Both the position numbers and the translations under genes were made by a program. This document shows positions 8,631 through 16,314 of a stretch of 33,711 nt of DNA, piece after piece. Position 1 is the first letter of the stretch. Each line of letters opens with the position of its first letter. The notes below the pieces were generated by a model that saw only the letters and a program-made list of their open reading frames with translations, was not told the origin of the DNA and made no database searches. Origin of the DNA: Bacteroidota bacterium (GTDB lineage: Bacteria; Bacteroidota; Bacteroidia; Flavobacteriales; Flavobacteriaceae); assembly GCA_024280635.1 (NCBI GenBank), contig JAJRPS010000007.1, forward strand, positions 1-33,711, given 5' to 3'.

Positions 8631-9347
8631 ATGAAATTAGATATACTAGCTTTCGGGGCACATCCAGATGATGTAGAATTAGGTGCAGGGGCAACTTTAG
8701 CAAAAGAAACAGCGAATGGTAAAAAGGTAGGTATTGTTGATTTAACTCAAGGCGAACTCGGTACACGTGGTTCAGCATCCTTACGAGAAAAAGAAGCTGA
8801 AAAAGCTAAAAAAATATTAGGTGTTGCGGTACGTGAAAACCTAAAATTTGCAGATGGTTTTTTTATAAATGATAAAAGACATCAATTAGAAGTGATAAAA
8901 ATAATACGCAAATACCAACCTAAAATAGTATTGTGTAATGCCGTTTCAGATAGGCATATTGATCACCCAAAAGGAAGTAGTTTGGTGTCAGATGCTTGTT
9001 TTTTATCGGGTTTAGCAAAAATTGAAACAGAGATAGATGGAAAACAACAACAAAAATGGCGACCATTAGTAGTGTATCATTATATACAATGGGAAAATAT
9101 AAAACCTGATTTTGTAGTAGATGTAACAGGATTTATGGAGCAAAAAGTAGCCTCTGTTTTAGCGTATGGTTCACAATTTTATGATCCAAACAGTAAAGAA
9201 AGTAATACGCCTATAACCAGTAAAAACTTTTTAGAAAGCATCACTTACCGAGCGAAAGACTTAGGACGTTTAATAGGTACGGACTACGCAGAAGGTTTTA
9301 CTACGGAGCGTTTTGTAGCTGTAAACAGCCTAGATGATTTGCGATAA
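8631..9347 (+). CDS. bshB1: Bacillithiol biosynthesis deacetylase BshB1
   Basis: A 238-residue zinc-dependent deacetylase of the LmbE/PIG-L fold. In bacillithiol synthesis it removes the acetyl group from GlcNAc-malate, the product of BshA, to give GlcN-malate. The metal-binding residues are visible: His11 and Asp14 in FGAHPDDVELGAGAT and His112 in VSDRHIDHPKGS; Asp13 is the likely general base. The long form with GELGTRGSASLREKEAE after the first strand is that of BshB1, and FLESITYRAKDLGRLIGTDYAEGF near the end is a familiar family tail. Length is normal. Its partner bshA is in the same window at 24648 but in another transcription unit; bshC is not here. It is monocistronic, with no clear -7 box upstream. 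Confidence 0.92.
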   Translation: MKLDILAFGAHPDDVELGAGATLAKETANGKKVGIVDLTQGELGTRGSASLREKEAEKAKKILGVAVRENLKFADGFFINDKRHQLEVIKIIRKYQPKIVLCNAVSDRHIDHPKGSSLVSDACFLSGLAKIETEIDGKQQQKWRPLVVYHYIQWENIKPDFVVDVTGFMEQKVASVLAYGSQFYDPNSKESNTPITSKNFLESITYRAKDLGRLIGTDYAEGFTTERFVAVNSLDDLR

Positions 9348-9400
9348 CATAAACAAATTGAACGACTTAAAAAAAAGAATAAAAAAAATTATTTTTTTCT

Positions 9401-9431
9401 TTTAAAAATGTAAGATTATTGTTTACATTTG
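9401..9431 (+). promoter_or_regulatory. Promoter of tRNA-His
   Basis: TACATTTG at 9424-9431 is a full match to TAnnTTTG; TTTA at 9401-9404, 19 bases upstream, differs from TTTG in one base. Transcription would start near 9438, about 53 bases before the mature tRNA. Confidence 0.6.
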
Positions 9432-9490
9432 CAACCGCAATAAATAATTTTATTTAAAGCACTTCAAGCAATGAAGTAAAAATAAAACAC

Positions 9491-9565
9491 GGTGGTTGTA
9501 GCTCAGTTGGTTAGAGCATCGGTTTGTGGTACCGAGGGTCGTGGGTTCGAATCCCATCTTCCACC
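9491..9565 (+). tRNA. tRNA-His (GTG anticodon)
   Basis: A full cloverleaf can be drawn: D stem GCTC/GAGC (9501-9504, 9514-9517), anticodon stem TCGGT/ACCGA (9519-9523, 9531-9535) with loop TTGTGGT and anticodon GTG at 9526-9528, a 5-base variable loop, and T stem GTGGG/CCCAT (9541-9545, 9553-9557) with loop TTCGAAT. The extra G at -1 (9491) facing C73 (9565) is the identity element of tRNA-His. CCA is not encoded. The acceptor stem is odd: positions 5:68 and 6:67 are T-T oppositions, while -1 to 4 and 7 pair normally. A promoter lies upstream and a terminator directly downstream, so it is a single-gene unit. Confidence 0.93.
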
Positions 9566-9576
9566 CATTTTTTTTA

Positions 9577-9606
9577 AATCCTTTCAGTTTACTGGAAGGA
9601 TTTTTT
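9577..9606 (+). terminator. Rho-independent terminator after tRNA-His
   Basis: AATCCTTTCAG (9577-9587) pairs with CTGGAAGGATT (9592-9602) with one G-T pair and a TTTA loop, followed by a T-run ending at 9606. It begins 11 bases after the tRNA. Confidence 0.85.
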
Positions 9607-9656
9607 AGTGTCACATTATTTTTATATCAAAACCTATTACAAAATAAATATAACCT

Positions 9657-9664
9657 TATCTTTG
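9657..9664 (+). promoter_or_regulatory. Candidate -7 box for the 9744 gene and trmD
   Basis: TATCTTTG matches TAnnTTTG. No good -33 element is found at the usual distance, so this is tentative. It would give a leader of about 73 bases. Confidence 0.35.
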
Positions 9665-9743
9665 TCAAAAAAAACAGGATACAGTGCAACAGCCCTGAAA
9701 CATTGTAATAAAAAAAATTAATACCTCAACTTAATCCGTCACC

Positions 9744-10337
9744 ATGAAAAAACAAATATTATTTTTAAGCCTTTTATGGCTAAGTTGTACAGCATTATTA
9801 GCGCAAAAAACAAAGATAAAAATAGATTTTAACAAGCATACTTTAACACGTACTTTTGATAGTGTGTACCAGTATTCTAATAATTATCAAGAGTTTAAAG
9901 TGGTAAAGAGAGTTTGGTTGCAATCTTTTAAAAAGAAATTATCAGATAGTTTAGATGCGCAAAAAAAGGTTATTCGAAATTTGGAACATACCATTGCTTC
10001 TCAAAGTAAAAAAAGCGAAAGCTTAATAGCGGAAATAGAAACACTAAATAACTCTGTAGCAGCAGTAAATGCAGATAAAGATAGTATTTCGTTTTTAGGG
10101 TCCAATTTAAAAAAGGAACGTTTTAAAGTTATATTTTGGGGCGTTACTGCATTGTTGCTAGGTTTGCTAGGTTTCTTTATTTTTAAGTTTAAAAACAGCA
10201 ATGATGTTACTAAAATAGCAAAAGAAGAGCTTCAAAACGTAGAAAAGGAGTTTGAAATACACCGTAAAACCGCTTTAGAGCGTGAACAAAAAGTGATGCG
10301 AAAGCTACAAGACGAAATCAATAAAAACAGAGCATAA
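9744..10337 (+). CDS. Membrane-anchored coiled-coil protein of unknown function
   Basis: A 197-residue protein I cannot assign to a named family. Residues 1-20 form a signal peptide ([20 protein letters not shown], then QKTK). Residues 55-120 are rich in charged residues with heptad-like spacing ([20 protein letters not shown]) and probably form a coiled coil. A transmembrane segment lies at about 128-150 ([21 protein letters not shown]), followed by a charged helical tail of about 45 residues ([20 protein letters not shown]). With the signal peptide removed, the coiled coil would be periplasmic and the tail cytoplasmic. It ends 2 bases before trmD, so the two are co-transcribed. Because of that linkage, relatives may carry a tRNA methyltransferase label by mistake; nothing here supports methyltransferase activity. 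Confidence 0.8.
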   Translation: MKKQILFLSLLWLSCTALLAQKTKIKIDFNKHTLTRTFDSVYQYSNNYQEFKVVKRVWLQSFKKKLSDSLDAQKKVIRNLEHTIASQSKKSESLIAEIETLNNSVAAVNADKDSISFLGSNLKKERFKVIFWGVTALLLGLLGFFIFKFKNSNDVTKIAKEELQNVEKEFEIHRKTALEREQKVMRKLQDEINKNRA

Positions 10338-10339
10338 GT

Positions 10340-11014
10340 ATGCGTATTGATATTATTACCATATTACCAGAATTGATGCAAAGTCCATTTAGTGCCTCTA
10401 TTTTAAAACGAGCACAAGAGAAAGGAGTTGTTGAAATTCATTTTCATAATTTAAGAGATTATAGTACCAACAAACAAAAAAGTATTGATGATTATCAATT
10501 TGGTGGTGGTGCAGGTATGGTGATGATGATAGAGCCAATTGATTTGTGTATTACAAAACTAAAGGCAGCACGTAATTATGACGAAGTGATTTATATGACT
10601 CCAGATGGAGAAACTTTAAATCAAGGTATGGCAAACACATTGTCATTACATGAAAATATTATCATTTTATGTGGGCATTATAAAGGAGTAGATCAACGAG
10701 TGCGTGATTTGTTTATTACCAAAGAAATATCAATAGGTGATTTTGTGTTGTCTGGAGGGGAATTGGCAGCAAACGTATTGTGTGATGCGGTTATTAGATT
10801 AATTCCAGGGGTTTTAAATGATGAAACTTCTGCATTGACGGATTCTTTTCAAGATGATTTATTAGCGCCACCGGTATATACGCGTCCTTCCGATTATAAT
10901 GGGAATAAAGTACCTGATGTATTACTGTCTGGTAATTTTCCAAAAATAGAACAATGGCGTGAAGAACAAGCATACCAACGTACCAAAGAGAGAAGACCAG
11001 ACTTACTAGACTAA
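10340..11014 (+). CDS. trmD: tRNA (guanine37-N1)-methyltransferase TrmD
   Basis: A 224-residue SPOUT-class methyltransferase that uses S-adenosylmethionine to methylate G37 next to the anticodon of tRNAs reading CNN codons, preventing +1 frameshifts. It starts with [20 protein letters not shown], and carries [16 protein letters not shown] (about 51-66) and the trefoil-knot cofactor site [15 protein letters not shown] (about 111-125) followed by [16 protein letters not shown] (about 130-145). The C-terminal domain with [20 protein letters not shown] is complete. Length is a little shorter than E. coli TrmD (255), as is common in this phylum. The start codon is 2 bases after the previous stop. 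Downstream, 11015-11247 holds no gene. Confidence 0.96.
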   Translation: MRIDIITILPELMQSPFSASILKRAQEKGVVEIHFHNLRDYSTNKQKSIDDYQFGGGAGMVMMIEPIDLCITKLKAARNYDEVIYMTPDGETLNQGMANTLSLHENIIILCGHYKGVDQRVRDLFITKEISIGDFVLSGGELAANVLCDAVIRLIPGVLNDETSALTDSFQDDLLAPPVYTRPSDYNGNKVPDVLLSGNFPKIEQWREEQAYQRTKERRPDLLD

Positions 11015-11221
11015 CCTTTTTGCGTTAGTGATTGCACAGTTATACTTTAGGTTTTGATGGATATTATTTTATTTAAAAGTAAAGCGATTTTATGAGCTCT
11101 TGCTTTTAAAAGCTAAAATAAAACCAGCAAAAGATGAAGATAAAAGTAAAAGCACGTACAACGCCCAAATTAAAAGGAAACAATATCCTGAAGTCTTTAT
11201 CGTTAATATATTGAAAAACGC

Positions 11222-11229
11222 TATTTTTG
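11222..11229 (+). promoter_or_regulatory. Candidate -7 box for the PorV-like gene
   Basis: TATTTTTG matches TAnnTTTG and lies 18 bases before the ATG at 11248, giving a leader of about 12 bases. TTTA at 11196-11199 is a possible -33 element but the spacer is long (22). The remainder of 11015-11221 shows no other feature I can support. Confidence 0.45.
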
Positions 11230-11247
11230 TTTCACATATTTAGATAC

Positions 11248-12315
11248 ATGAAGAAAATATTAATACTTATTGCAATTTTATTTGCCTTTACCGTAACGGC
11301 GCAAACGCGTAAATACTCAAATGAATTTTTAAATATTGGGGTAGACGCAGCCGCATTTGGATTGTCAAATGCAGTGGTAGCGAATACAGAAGATGTGAAT
11401 TCGGGATACTGGAATCCTGCGGGGTTATTGAATTTGAAAGATCAACAAATATCTTTAATGCATGCCAGTTATTTTGCAGATATTGCGAATTATGATTACG
11501 TAGGTTATGCGCAACCCATTGACGAAAAAAGTGCTTTTGCGATTTCAATAATTCGTTTTGGAGTGGATGATATTTTAGATACTACAACGCTTATTGAGGC
11601 TGATGGAAGTATTAATTATAATAATATTAGCTTGTTTTCAGCTACGGATTATGCTTTTACACTTTCTTATGCTCGTGATTTAGGGGTTAAAAATTTACGC
11701 TTTGGTGCAAGTGTGAAAATTATTAGAAGGATTATTGGAGATTTTGCTAATTCTTGGGGATTCGGTTTTGACGCAGGTTTGCAATATGATTATGAAAAAT
11801 GGCACTTCGGATTAATGGCACGAGATATTACCACTACTTTTAATACGTGGAGTTTTGATGAAGATAAATTTGAGGATATTAAAAATGCGATTCCGGGGCA
11901 AAACCAAGAGTTGCCAGAAAAAACAGAAATTACATTACCAAAATTGCAGTTGGGGTTTGCTCGTACTTTTGCAATGAAAAATAAATTAAGCTTGCAGACA
12001 GAATTAGATTTAAACATTCGTTTTTCGGAAACTAATGATTTGATTTCATCTTCCTTTGCAAGTATAAATCCTGCTTTAGGTTTGCAGTTAGACTATAATA
12101 AACTAGTTTTTTTACGTGCTGGAGTGGGTAATTTTCAGGAAGTTACACAGTTAGAAGGTGGGGAGAAAATAGGTGTGCAACCCAATATGGGACTTGGTTT
12201 TCATTACAAAGGTATTTATATTGATTATGCGTTAACCAATCTTGGAAAAACGGATGAAAGTTTGTACTCTAATATTTTCTCTGTAAAATTAGATTGGAGT
12301 GTATTTGGGAAGTAA
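11248..12315 (+). CDS. PorV/PorQ family outer-membrane beta-barrel protein
   Basis: A 355-residue protein with a signal peptide (MKKILILIAILFAFTVTAQ). The mature N-terminus (EFLNIGVDAAAFGLSNAVVA followed by SGYWNPAGLLNLKDQQISLM) is the hallmark of the PorV/PorQ group within the FadL-like barrels, in which the NPAGL motif marks the inward-folded N-terminal segment. The rest is alternating amphipathic strands rich in Tyr, Phe and Gly, ending in an aromatic-rich strand (FSVKLDWSVFGK). True PorV shuttles type IX secretion cargo to the sortase PorU; many paralogues exist with no known role, and this one has no other secretion genes beside it. A TTG start at 11227 is rejected because it lies in the -7 box. 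The next gene begins 27 bases downstream and is probably co-transcribed. Confidence 0.82.
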   Translation: MKKILILIAILFAFTVTAQTRKYSNEFLNIGVDAAAFGLSNAVVANTEDVNSGYWNPAGLLNLKDQQISLMHASYFADIANYDYVGYAQPIDEKSAFAISIIRFGVDDILDTTTLIEADGSINYNNISLFSATDYAFTLSYARDLGVKNLRFGASVKIIRRIIGDFANSWGFGFDAGLQYDYEKWHFGLMARDITTTFNTWSFDEDKFEDIKNAIPGQNQELPEKTEITLPKLQLGFARTFAMKNKLSLQTELDLNIRFSETNDLISSSFASINPALGLQLDYNKLVFLRAGVGNFQEVTQLEGGEKIGVQPNMGLGFHYKGIYIDYALTNLGKTDESLYSNIFSVKLDWSVFGK

Positions 12316-12342
12316 ACAATATAAGTAGTATTTAAGCTTTAT

Positions 12343-13515
12343 ATGATTCAGAAAATTACAATTTACATCTTTTTATTGCTGGCAAGTAGTAGTTTTGGTC
12401 AGCAAAACATTCGCTTTTCAGATAGTCTGATCGTTTCAGTACTTACTTGCGGTACGGGAGATGAATTATATAGCCAGTTTGGGCACAGTGCTTTTAGAAT
12501 TCAAGATCATATTAATCATATTGATATTGTGTATAATTATGGGGTTTTTGATTTTTCTAAGCCTAATTTTTACACCAATTTTGTAAAAGGAAAACTGTAC
12601 TATAAATTAGGGTATAACAGTTATTATAATTTTATTAGACAGTATGAATATGAAAATAGAAGTGTTTTTGAACAAACATTAAATTTAACCTCTGACCAAA
12701 GAGAAAAATTGGTTGCTTTTTTACAAAATAATGCGAAACCTGAAAATGCAACGTATCAGTATACCTTTTTTTATAATAATTGTGCTACTAAAATTAGAGA
12801 TGTATTAGAAACGGTTTTCCCAGAACAAATTACATTTCACAATTTTTTAAAAACAAATTATACACAGCGTGATTTAATTAATAATAATGTGCCTCATAAC
12901 AGTTGGTCAAACGTAGGAATTAATCTTGCTTTAGGAAGTGTAATAGATAAAAAAGCAACTCCAAGAGATTATCAATTTTTACCAGAATATATTGCTAAAT
13001 CATTTGAGCATGCAAGTATAAATAAAAAGTCTTTAGTGCAAAAAGAGCAATTGCTTTTGGCTAAAAAAGAAGTAGCTGCTCAATTTAGTATAGGAAGTCC
13101 GTATGTTATTTTCACACTAATTGGGATGCTGATTTTAGCAATCACTTATTTTGATGCCAAAAAGGAAAAACGCAGTGGATATTTGGATTTTATCTTGCAT
13201 TTTATCACTGGTTTTTTAGGTGTTGCAGTATTGTTACTGTGGTTTGCAACGTATCATGCTGAAACAAAAAATAATTTGAATATTTTATGGGCAGTAGCAC
13301 CTAATTTTGTGATAGCTTTTATGATGCTAAAAAAGAAATTAGCGAAATGGTTATTGCATTATTATACCTTTTTATTAGTATTATTAGTAATACTAATAGT
13401 TGTTTGGGTATTAAAAATAGAAGTATTCGCTTATGCTATGATTCCGTTTTTTATAGCGCTGTTTGTTAGGTGTTTGTATGTGCATAAGCATTTGCGTACA
13501 CAGCATAAAGGTTAA
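12343..13515 (+). CDS. lnb: DUF4105 protein, probable lipoprotein N-acyltransferase (Lnb type)
   Basis: A 390-residue protein with a signal peptide (about 1-19), a periplasmic domain and about five transmembrane segments in the C-terminal third (about 253-385, such as YVIFTLIGMLILAITYF and FLLVLLVILIVVWVL). The periplasmic part is DUF4105: it carries ELYSQFGHSAFRI with His48 and TFFYNNCATKIRD with Cys147, the likely Cys-His catalytic pair of a papain-like thiol enzyme. In Bacteroides a DUF4105 membrane protein (Lnb) has been shown to N-acylate lipoproteins in place of the missing Lnt; assignment here rests on that family link. The substrate would be diacyl-lipoproteins at the outer face of the inner membrane. 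It follows the PorV-like gene by 27 bases, which suggests a joint role in envelope biogenesis, by inference. Confidence 0.78.
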   Translation: MIQKITIYIFLLLASSSFGQQNIRFSDSLIVSVLTCGTGDELYSQFGHSAFRIQDHINHIDIVYNYGVFDFSKPNFYTNFVKGKLYYKLGYNSYYNFIRQYEYENRSVFEQTLNLTSDQREKLVAFLQNNAKPENATYQYTFFYNNCATKIRDVLETVFPEQITFHNFLKTNYTQRDLINNNVPHNSWSNVGINLALGSVIDKKATPRDYQFLPEYIAKSFEHASINKKSLVQKEQLLLAKKEVAAQFSIGSPYVIFTLIGMLILAITYFDAKKEKRSGYLDFILHFITGFLGVAVLLLWFATYHAETKNNLNILWAVAPNFVIAFMMLKKKLAKWLLHYYTFLLVLLVILIVVWVLKIEVFAYAMIPFFIALFVRCLYVHKHLRTQHKG

Positions 13516-13640
13516 GGTTGTAGGTAGTGTTTATTGTGTGTTTAAAGCCGTGATACTTTCAGTCAAGCATGAACTTAATAAAAAAAATCTGGTTTAGTAA
13601 GAAGTAGTAATAAAACTAACACTTTGTAGCCAATTGTGTT

Positions 13641-14090
13641 CTATTCCACAAGTAATTTATAAATTCCAGTTTGAGTGTTCAATTCAAATTCAGAATCAGT
13701 AATAGTAATTTCATGATATTTTGTATGGCTGCAACACTTTTCTGTTTTTCTTTCGGCATTAACGTAAAAATTAAAAATATGATTGTCAGCAATATCAACT
13801 TTTAGGTTTACAATTTCTGTTTTCCAACCTACTGAATTGATTTGAATCAAATTAACATTATTCTCTGAAATAAATACAAAAGCTATAGGTTCATTATTAT
13901 TCAAAACATCAGTTATTGTTATATTATTGGGTTCAAAAGTTCCGTTTGTGAATAAATTTTCTCTACTTATTTTGTCTATAATTTCAAACATAAAAGTTTG
14001 TGTCGGAGTAAAACATTCTCCACAATCATACTATTTACAACTTAGTAAAGTAGTAAATAGTATGATTAGTAATAAGTTGTTTTTTTTCAT
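13641..14090 (-). pseudogene. Lipoprotein gene interrupted by an amber codon
   Basis: From ATG at 14090 the minus strand encodes a lipoprotein signal peptide (MKKNNLLLIILFTTLLSC, lipobox LLSC) plus one Lys, then a TAG stop at 14033-14031. The same frame continues at once with YDCGECFTPTQTFMFEIIDK and stays open for about 130 codons to the stop at 13641. Without the TAG it would be an intact lipoprotein of about 149 residues with Cys pairs (YDCGEC, EKCCSH) and mainly beta-strand sequence. An internal ATG at 13991 gives a 116-residue fragment, but without a signal peptide it would be mislocalised, so I read this as a recent nonsense mutation. The stop lies in a perfect inverted repeat. The family function is unknown. 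A sequencing error is possible. Confidence 0.72.
14024..14067. repeat. Perfect 15-bp inverted repeat containing the amber codon
   Basis: AATCATACTATTTAC at 14024-14038 and GTAAATAGTATGATT at 14053-14067 are exact reverse complements with a 14-base loop. Both arms lie inside the signal-peptide region of the broken lipoprotein gene, and the TAG (14033-14031) is within the left arm. It is not followed by a T-run and is therefore not a typical terminator. Confidence 0.85.
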
Positions 14091-14153
14091 TTATAATTCT
14101 TTTAAGACTTCAATTTATAAATGTTTGGCAATTTAAATTTCAATAGGTTTTAG

Positions 14154-15593
14154 TTAGGATTTGGTTTTAATAAGCAGCAAACCTAAAAAAGTTAAAAAAC
14201 CGTTGAGTATTAAAATAAAAAATCCAAACTCAAAACCAAACCATTTCACACTATTTACGGTAATAAAATAGGATAATATTGGTGCTAAAATGGCAATAAT
14301 TGGAACCAATTTGTCTTTTACATTCCATTTGGTAAACAATCCAAAAGCATATAATCCTAAAAGCGGACCATAAGTATACCCTGCAAATTTGAAGAGTTTA
14401 GCCACTACGCTAGCATCTTTTAATAGATATTTAAATGCAATAATAACAAAAATTAATACCACAGATATTAAAATGTGTATTTGTTTTCTAATTGCAATTT
14501 GTTTTTTAGCATTGTATTTTTTTTCAATATCTAAAATATCAATACTAAAAGAAGTAGTTAGTGATGTTAATGCACTATCAGCACTACTATAAGCTGCCGC
14601 AATAAGCCCTAATAAAAAGAAAATAAATACACCTGCGCCAAAATGTTCTTTTGCTAATATAGGAAAAAGTTGATCTTTATGAGCATCAATACCATTTTGT
14701 TGTGCATAAACGGTAAGTAAAAGCCCTAAGCTTAAAAAGATAAAATTAACAACCACAAGAACAATGGTAAACCAAAAAATATTTTTTTGGGCATCTTTTA
14801 AGGTTTTACAAGTCAAGTTTTTTTGCATCATGTCTTGATCTAATCCTGTCATTACAATAGCAATAAAAGCCCCTGATAAAAATTGTTTCCAAAAATAATT
14901 ACCCGCTTTTACATCGTCAAAAAAGAACATTTTAGAAAAATCATTATCTAAAACAAACCCTAAAGTAGATTTTCCGTTTAAATTTAGCTCATTACTAACA
15001 AAATAGATGGTTACTCCTACAGCAATAAGCATAAATAAGGTTTGCAATGTATCTGTCCAAACAATAGTTTTAATACCCGATTTAAAAGTGTACACCCAAA
15101 TGAGTAATATGGTTATGGTTACGGTTTGCCAAAATTGAATTCCCAAGTCATCAAACAATATAATTTGCAATACATTGGCGACTAAAAAAAGTCGGAAACT
15201 TGCTCCAATAACTCTAGATATTAGAAAAAAACTTGCCCCTGTTTTGTAAGCGTATTTTCCAAAACGTGTTTCTAAATAAGTGTAAATAGAGGTTAAGTTG
15301 AGTTTGTAATATAGTGGCAATAACACCAAACCAATAACAGCGTAACCAATAATATACCCAAAAACCATTTGCATATAGCTAAACTGTGAGGTTTCTATCC
15401 ATCCAGGAACCGATATAAAAGTAACACCAGATAGTGAAGCGCCAATCATTCCAAAGGCAACTACATACCAAGGCGATTGCTTATTACCTTTAAAAAAGGA
15501 ATCGTTATCGGATTTTTTACCGGTGAAATAAGAAATTAAGATGAGTAGTCCAAAATAGGTAGCTATCAGTAATATGATTTGTGTGGTAGTCAT
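14154..15593 (-). CDS. Sodium:solute symporter (SSS family)
   Basis: A 479-residue inner-membrane protein with about 13 hydrophobic segments and the SSS (solute:sodium symporter, LeuT-fold) signatures: GMIGASLSGVTFISVPGW near residue 50, the first-helix Na+ region, WTDTLQTLFMLIAVGVTIYF near 180, GLDQDMMQKNLTCKTLKDAQ near 247-266 and AAYSSADSALTSLTTSFSID near 335-355, which carries the Ser/Thr residues of the Na2 site. The C-terminal 100 residues continue as membrane helices with short loops. The substrate cannot be predicted; family members carry sugars, amino acids, nucleobases, sialic acid or iodide. It is intact and appears monocistronic, with the divergent recR gene about 100 bases upstream of its start codon. 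Confidence 0.9.
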   Translation of the reverse strand: MTTTQIILLIATYFGLLILISYFTGKKSDNDSFFKGNKQSPWYVVAFGMIGASLSGVTFISVPGWIETSQFSYMQMVFGYIIGYAVIGLVLLPLYYKLNLTSIYTYLETRFGKYAYKTGASFFLISRVIGASFRLFLVANVLQIILFDDLGIQFWQTVTITILLIWVYTFKSGIKTIVWTDTLQTLFMLIAVGVTIYFVSNELNLNGKSTLGFVLDNDFSKMFFFDDVKAGNYFWKQFLSGAFIAIVMTGLDQDMMQKNLTCKTLKDAQKNIFWFTIVLVVVNFIFLSLGLLLTVYAQQNGIDAHKDQLFPILAKEHFGAGVFIFFLLGLIAAAYSSADSALTSLTTSFSIDILDIEKKYNAKKQIAIRKQIHILISVVLIFVIIAFKYLLKDASVVAKLFKFAGYTYGPLLGLYAFGLFTKWNVKDKLVPIIAILAPILSYFITVNSVKWFGFEFGFFILILNGFLTFLGLLLIKTKS

Positions 15594-15694
15594 GATTGTA
15601 TTTTCTATGCCGAAAATAGCAAAAAAATAGTGATTAATTTTGAAAAATTTAAAAATACTCCATAGTATAAGGATAAAATTGTAAATTCGCCACT

Positions 15695-16312
15695 ATGGAA
15701 TTTTCTTCAAAACTTCTTGAAAATGCAGTGTATGAAATGTCACAATTGCCTAGTGTAGGTAAGCGTACAGCATTGCGTTTGGTGTTGCATTTATTGCAAC
15801 AAGATGCAAAGCAAACCGAACGATTGGCATTTGCCTTAAGTCAATTGCGGAGTGAAATTAAGCATTGTAAAAAATGTCACAATATTTCTGATGTAGCGCT
15901 TTGTGAAATTTGTGCCAACCCCTTGCGTAATGAACGTTTAATTTGTGTGGTAGAAGATATTAGAGATGTAATGGCAATAGAAAGTACGGGGCATTTTAGA
16001 GGGATGTATCACGTTTTAGGAGGTAAAATATCACCTATTGACGGTATTGGACCATCAGAATTAAATATTGAAACATTAGTAGATAAAGTAAAAAATAAAG
16101 CAGTAGATGAAATTATTTTTGCGCTAAGCGCTACTATGGAAGGTGATACCACTAATTTCTATATTTTTAAGCAAATAGAGGCTTTTAATATTACGGTTTC
16201 TACTATTTCTAGAGGGATTGCAATTGGTAATGAGTTGCAATATGCTGATGAGGTTACTTTAGGTAGATCTATTTTACACCGTATCCCTTTTGAACAAAGC
16301 TTGAAAGGGTAG
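15695..16312 (+). CDS. recR: Recombination mediator RecR
   Basis: A 205-residue RecR, which with RecO (and RecF) loads RecA on single-stranded DNA gaps. Domain order is complete: helix-hairpin-helix N-terminus ([20 protein letters not shown], about 18-37), a four-cysteine zinc finger (Cys58, Cys61, Cys70, Cys73 in [17 protein letters not shown]) and a Toprim domain starting [15 protein letters not shown] (about 83-97), with the usual [14 protein letters not shown] loop and a Walker-like C-terminal ring region. The tail [16 protein letters not shown] is typical of flavobacterial RecR. Length is standard. The upstream sequence has only a weak -7 candidate (TAAATTCG, 15682-15689), which would leave almost no leader. 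The glycosyltransferase gene follows after 2 bases. Confidence 0.95.
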   Translation: MEFSSKLLENAVYEMSQLPSVGKRTALRLVLHLLQQDAKQTERLAFALSQLRSEIKHCKKCHNISDVALCEICANPLRNERLICVVEDIRDVMAIESTGHFRGMYHVLGGKISPIDGIGPSELNIETLVDKVKNKAVDEIIFALSATMEGDTTNFYIFKQIEAFNITVSTISRGIAIGNELQYADEVTLGRSILHRIPFEQSLKG

Positions 16313-16314
16313 TT

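Noticed and set aside
9526-9708. 60-codon plus-strand reading frame starting with GTG
   Set aside because: It begins in the tRNA-His anticodon and runs through the terminator hairpin; it has no protein-like character.
11010-11029. Hairpin ACTAAC/GTTAGT overlapping the trmD stop as a terminator
   Set aside because: The stem is only 6 bp and no T-run follows.
13641-13991. 116-residue protein from ATG 13991 as an intact gene
   Set aside because: The open frame continues upstream through one TAG into a perfect lipoprotein signal peptide, so the short form is better read as the remainder of a broken gene.
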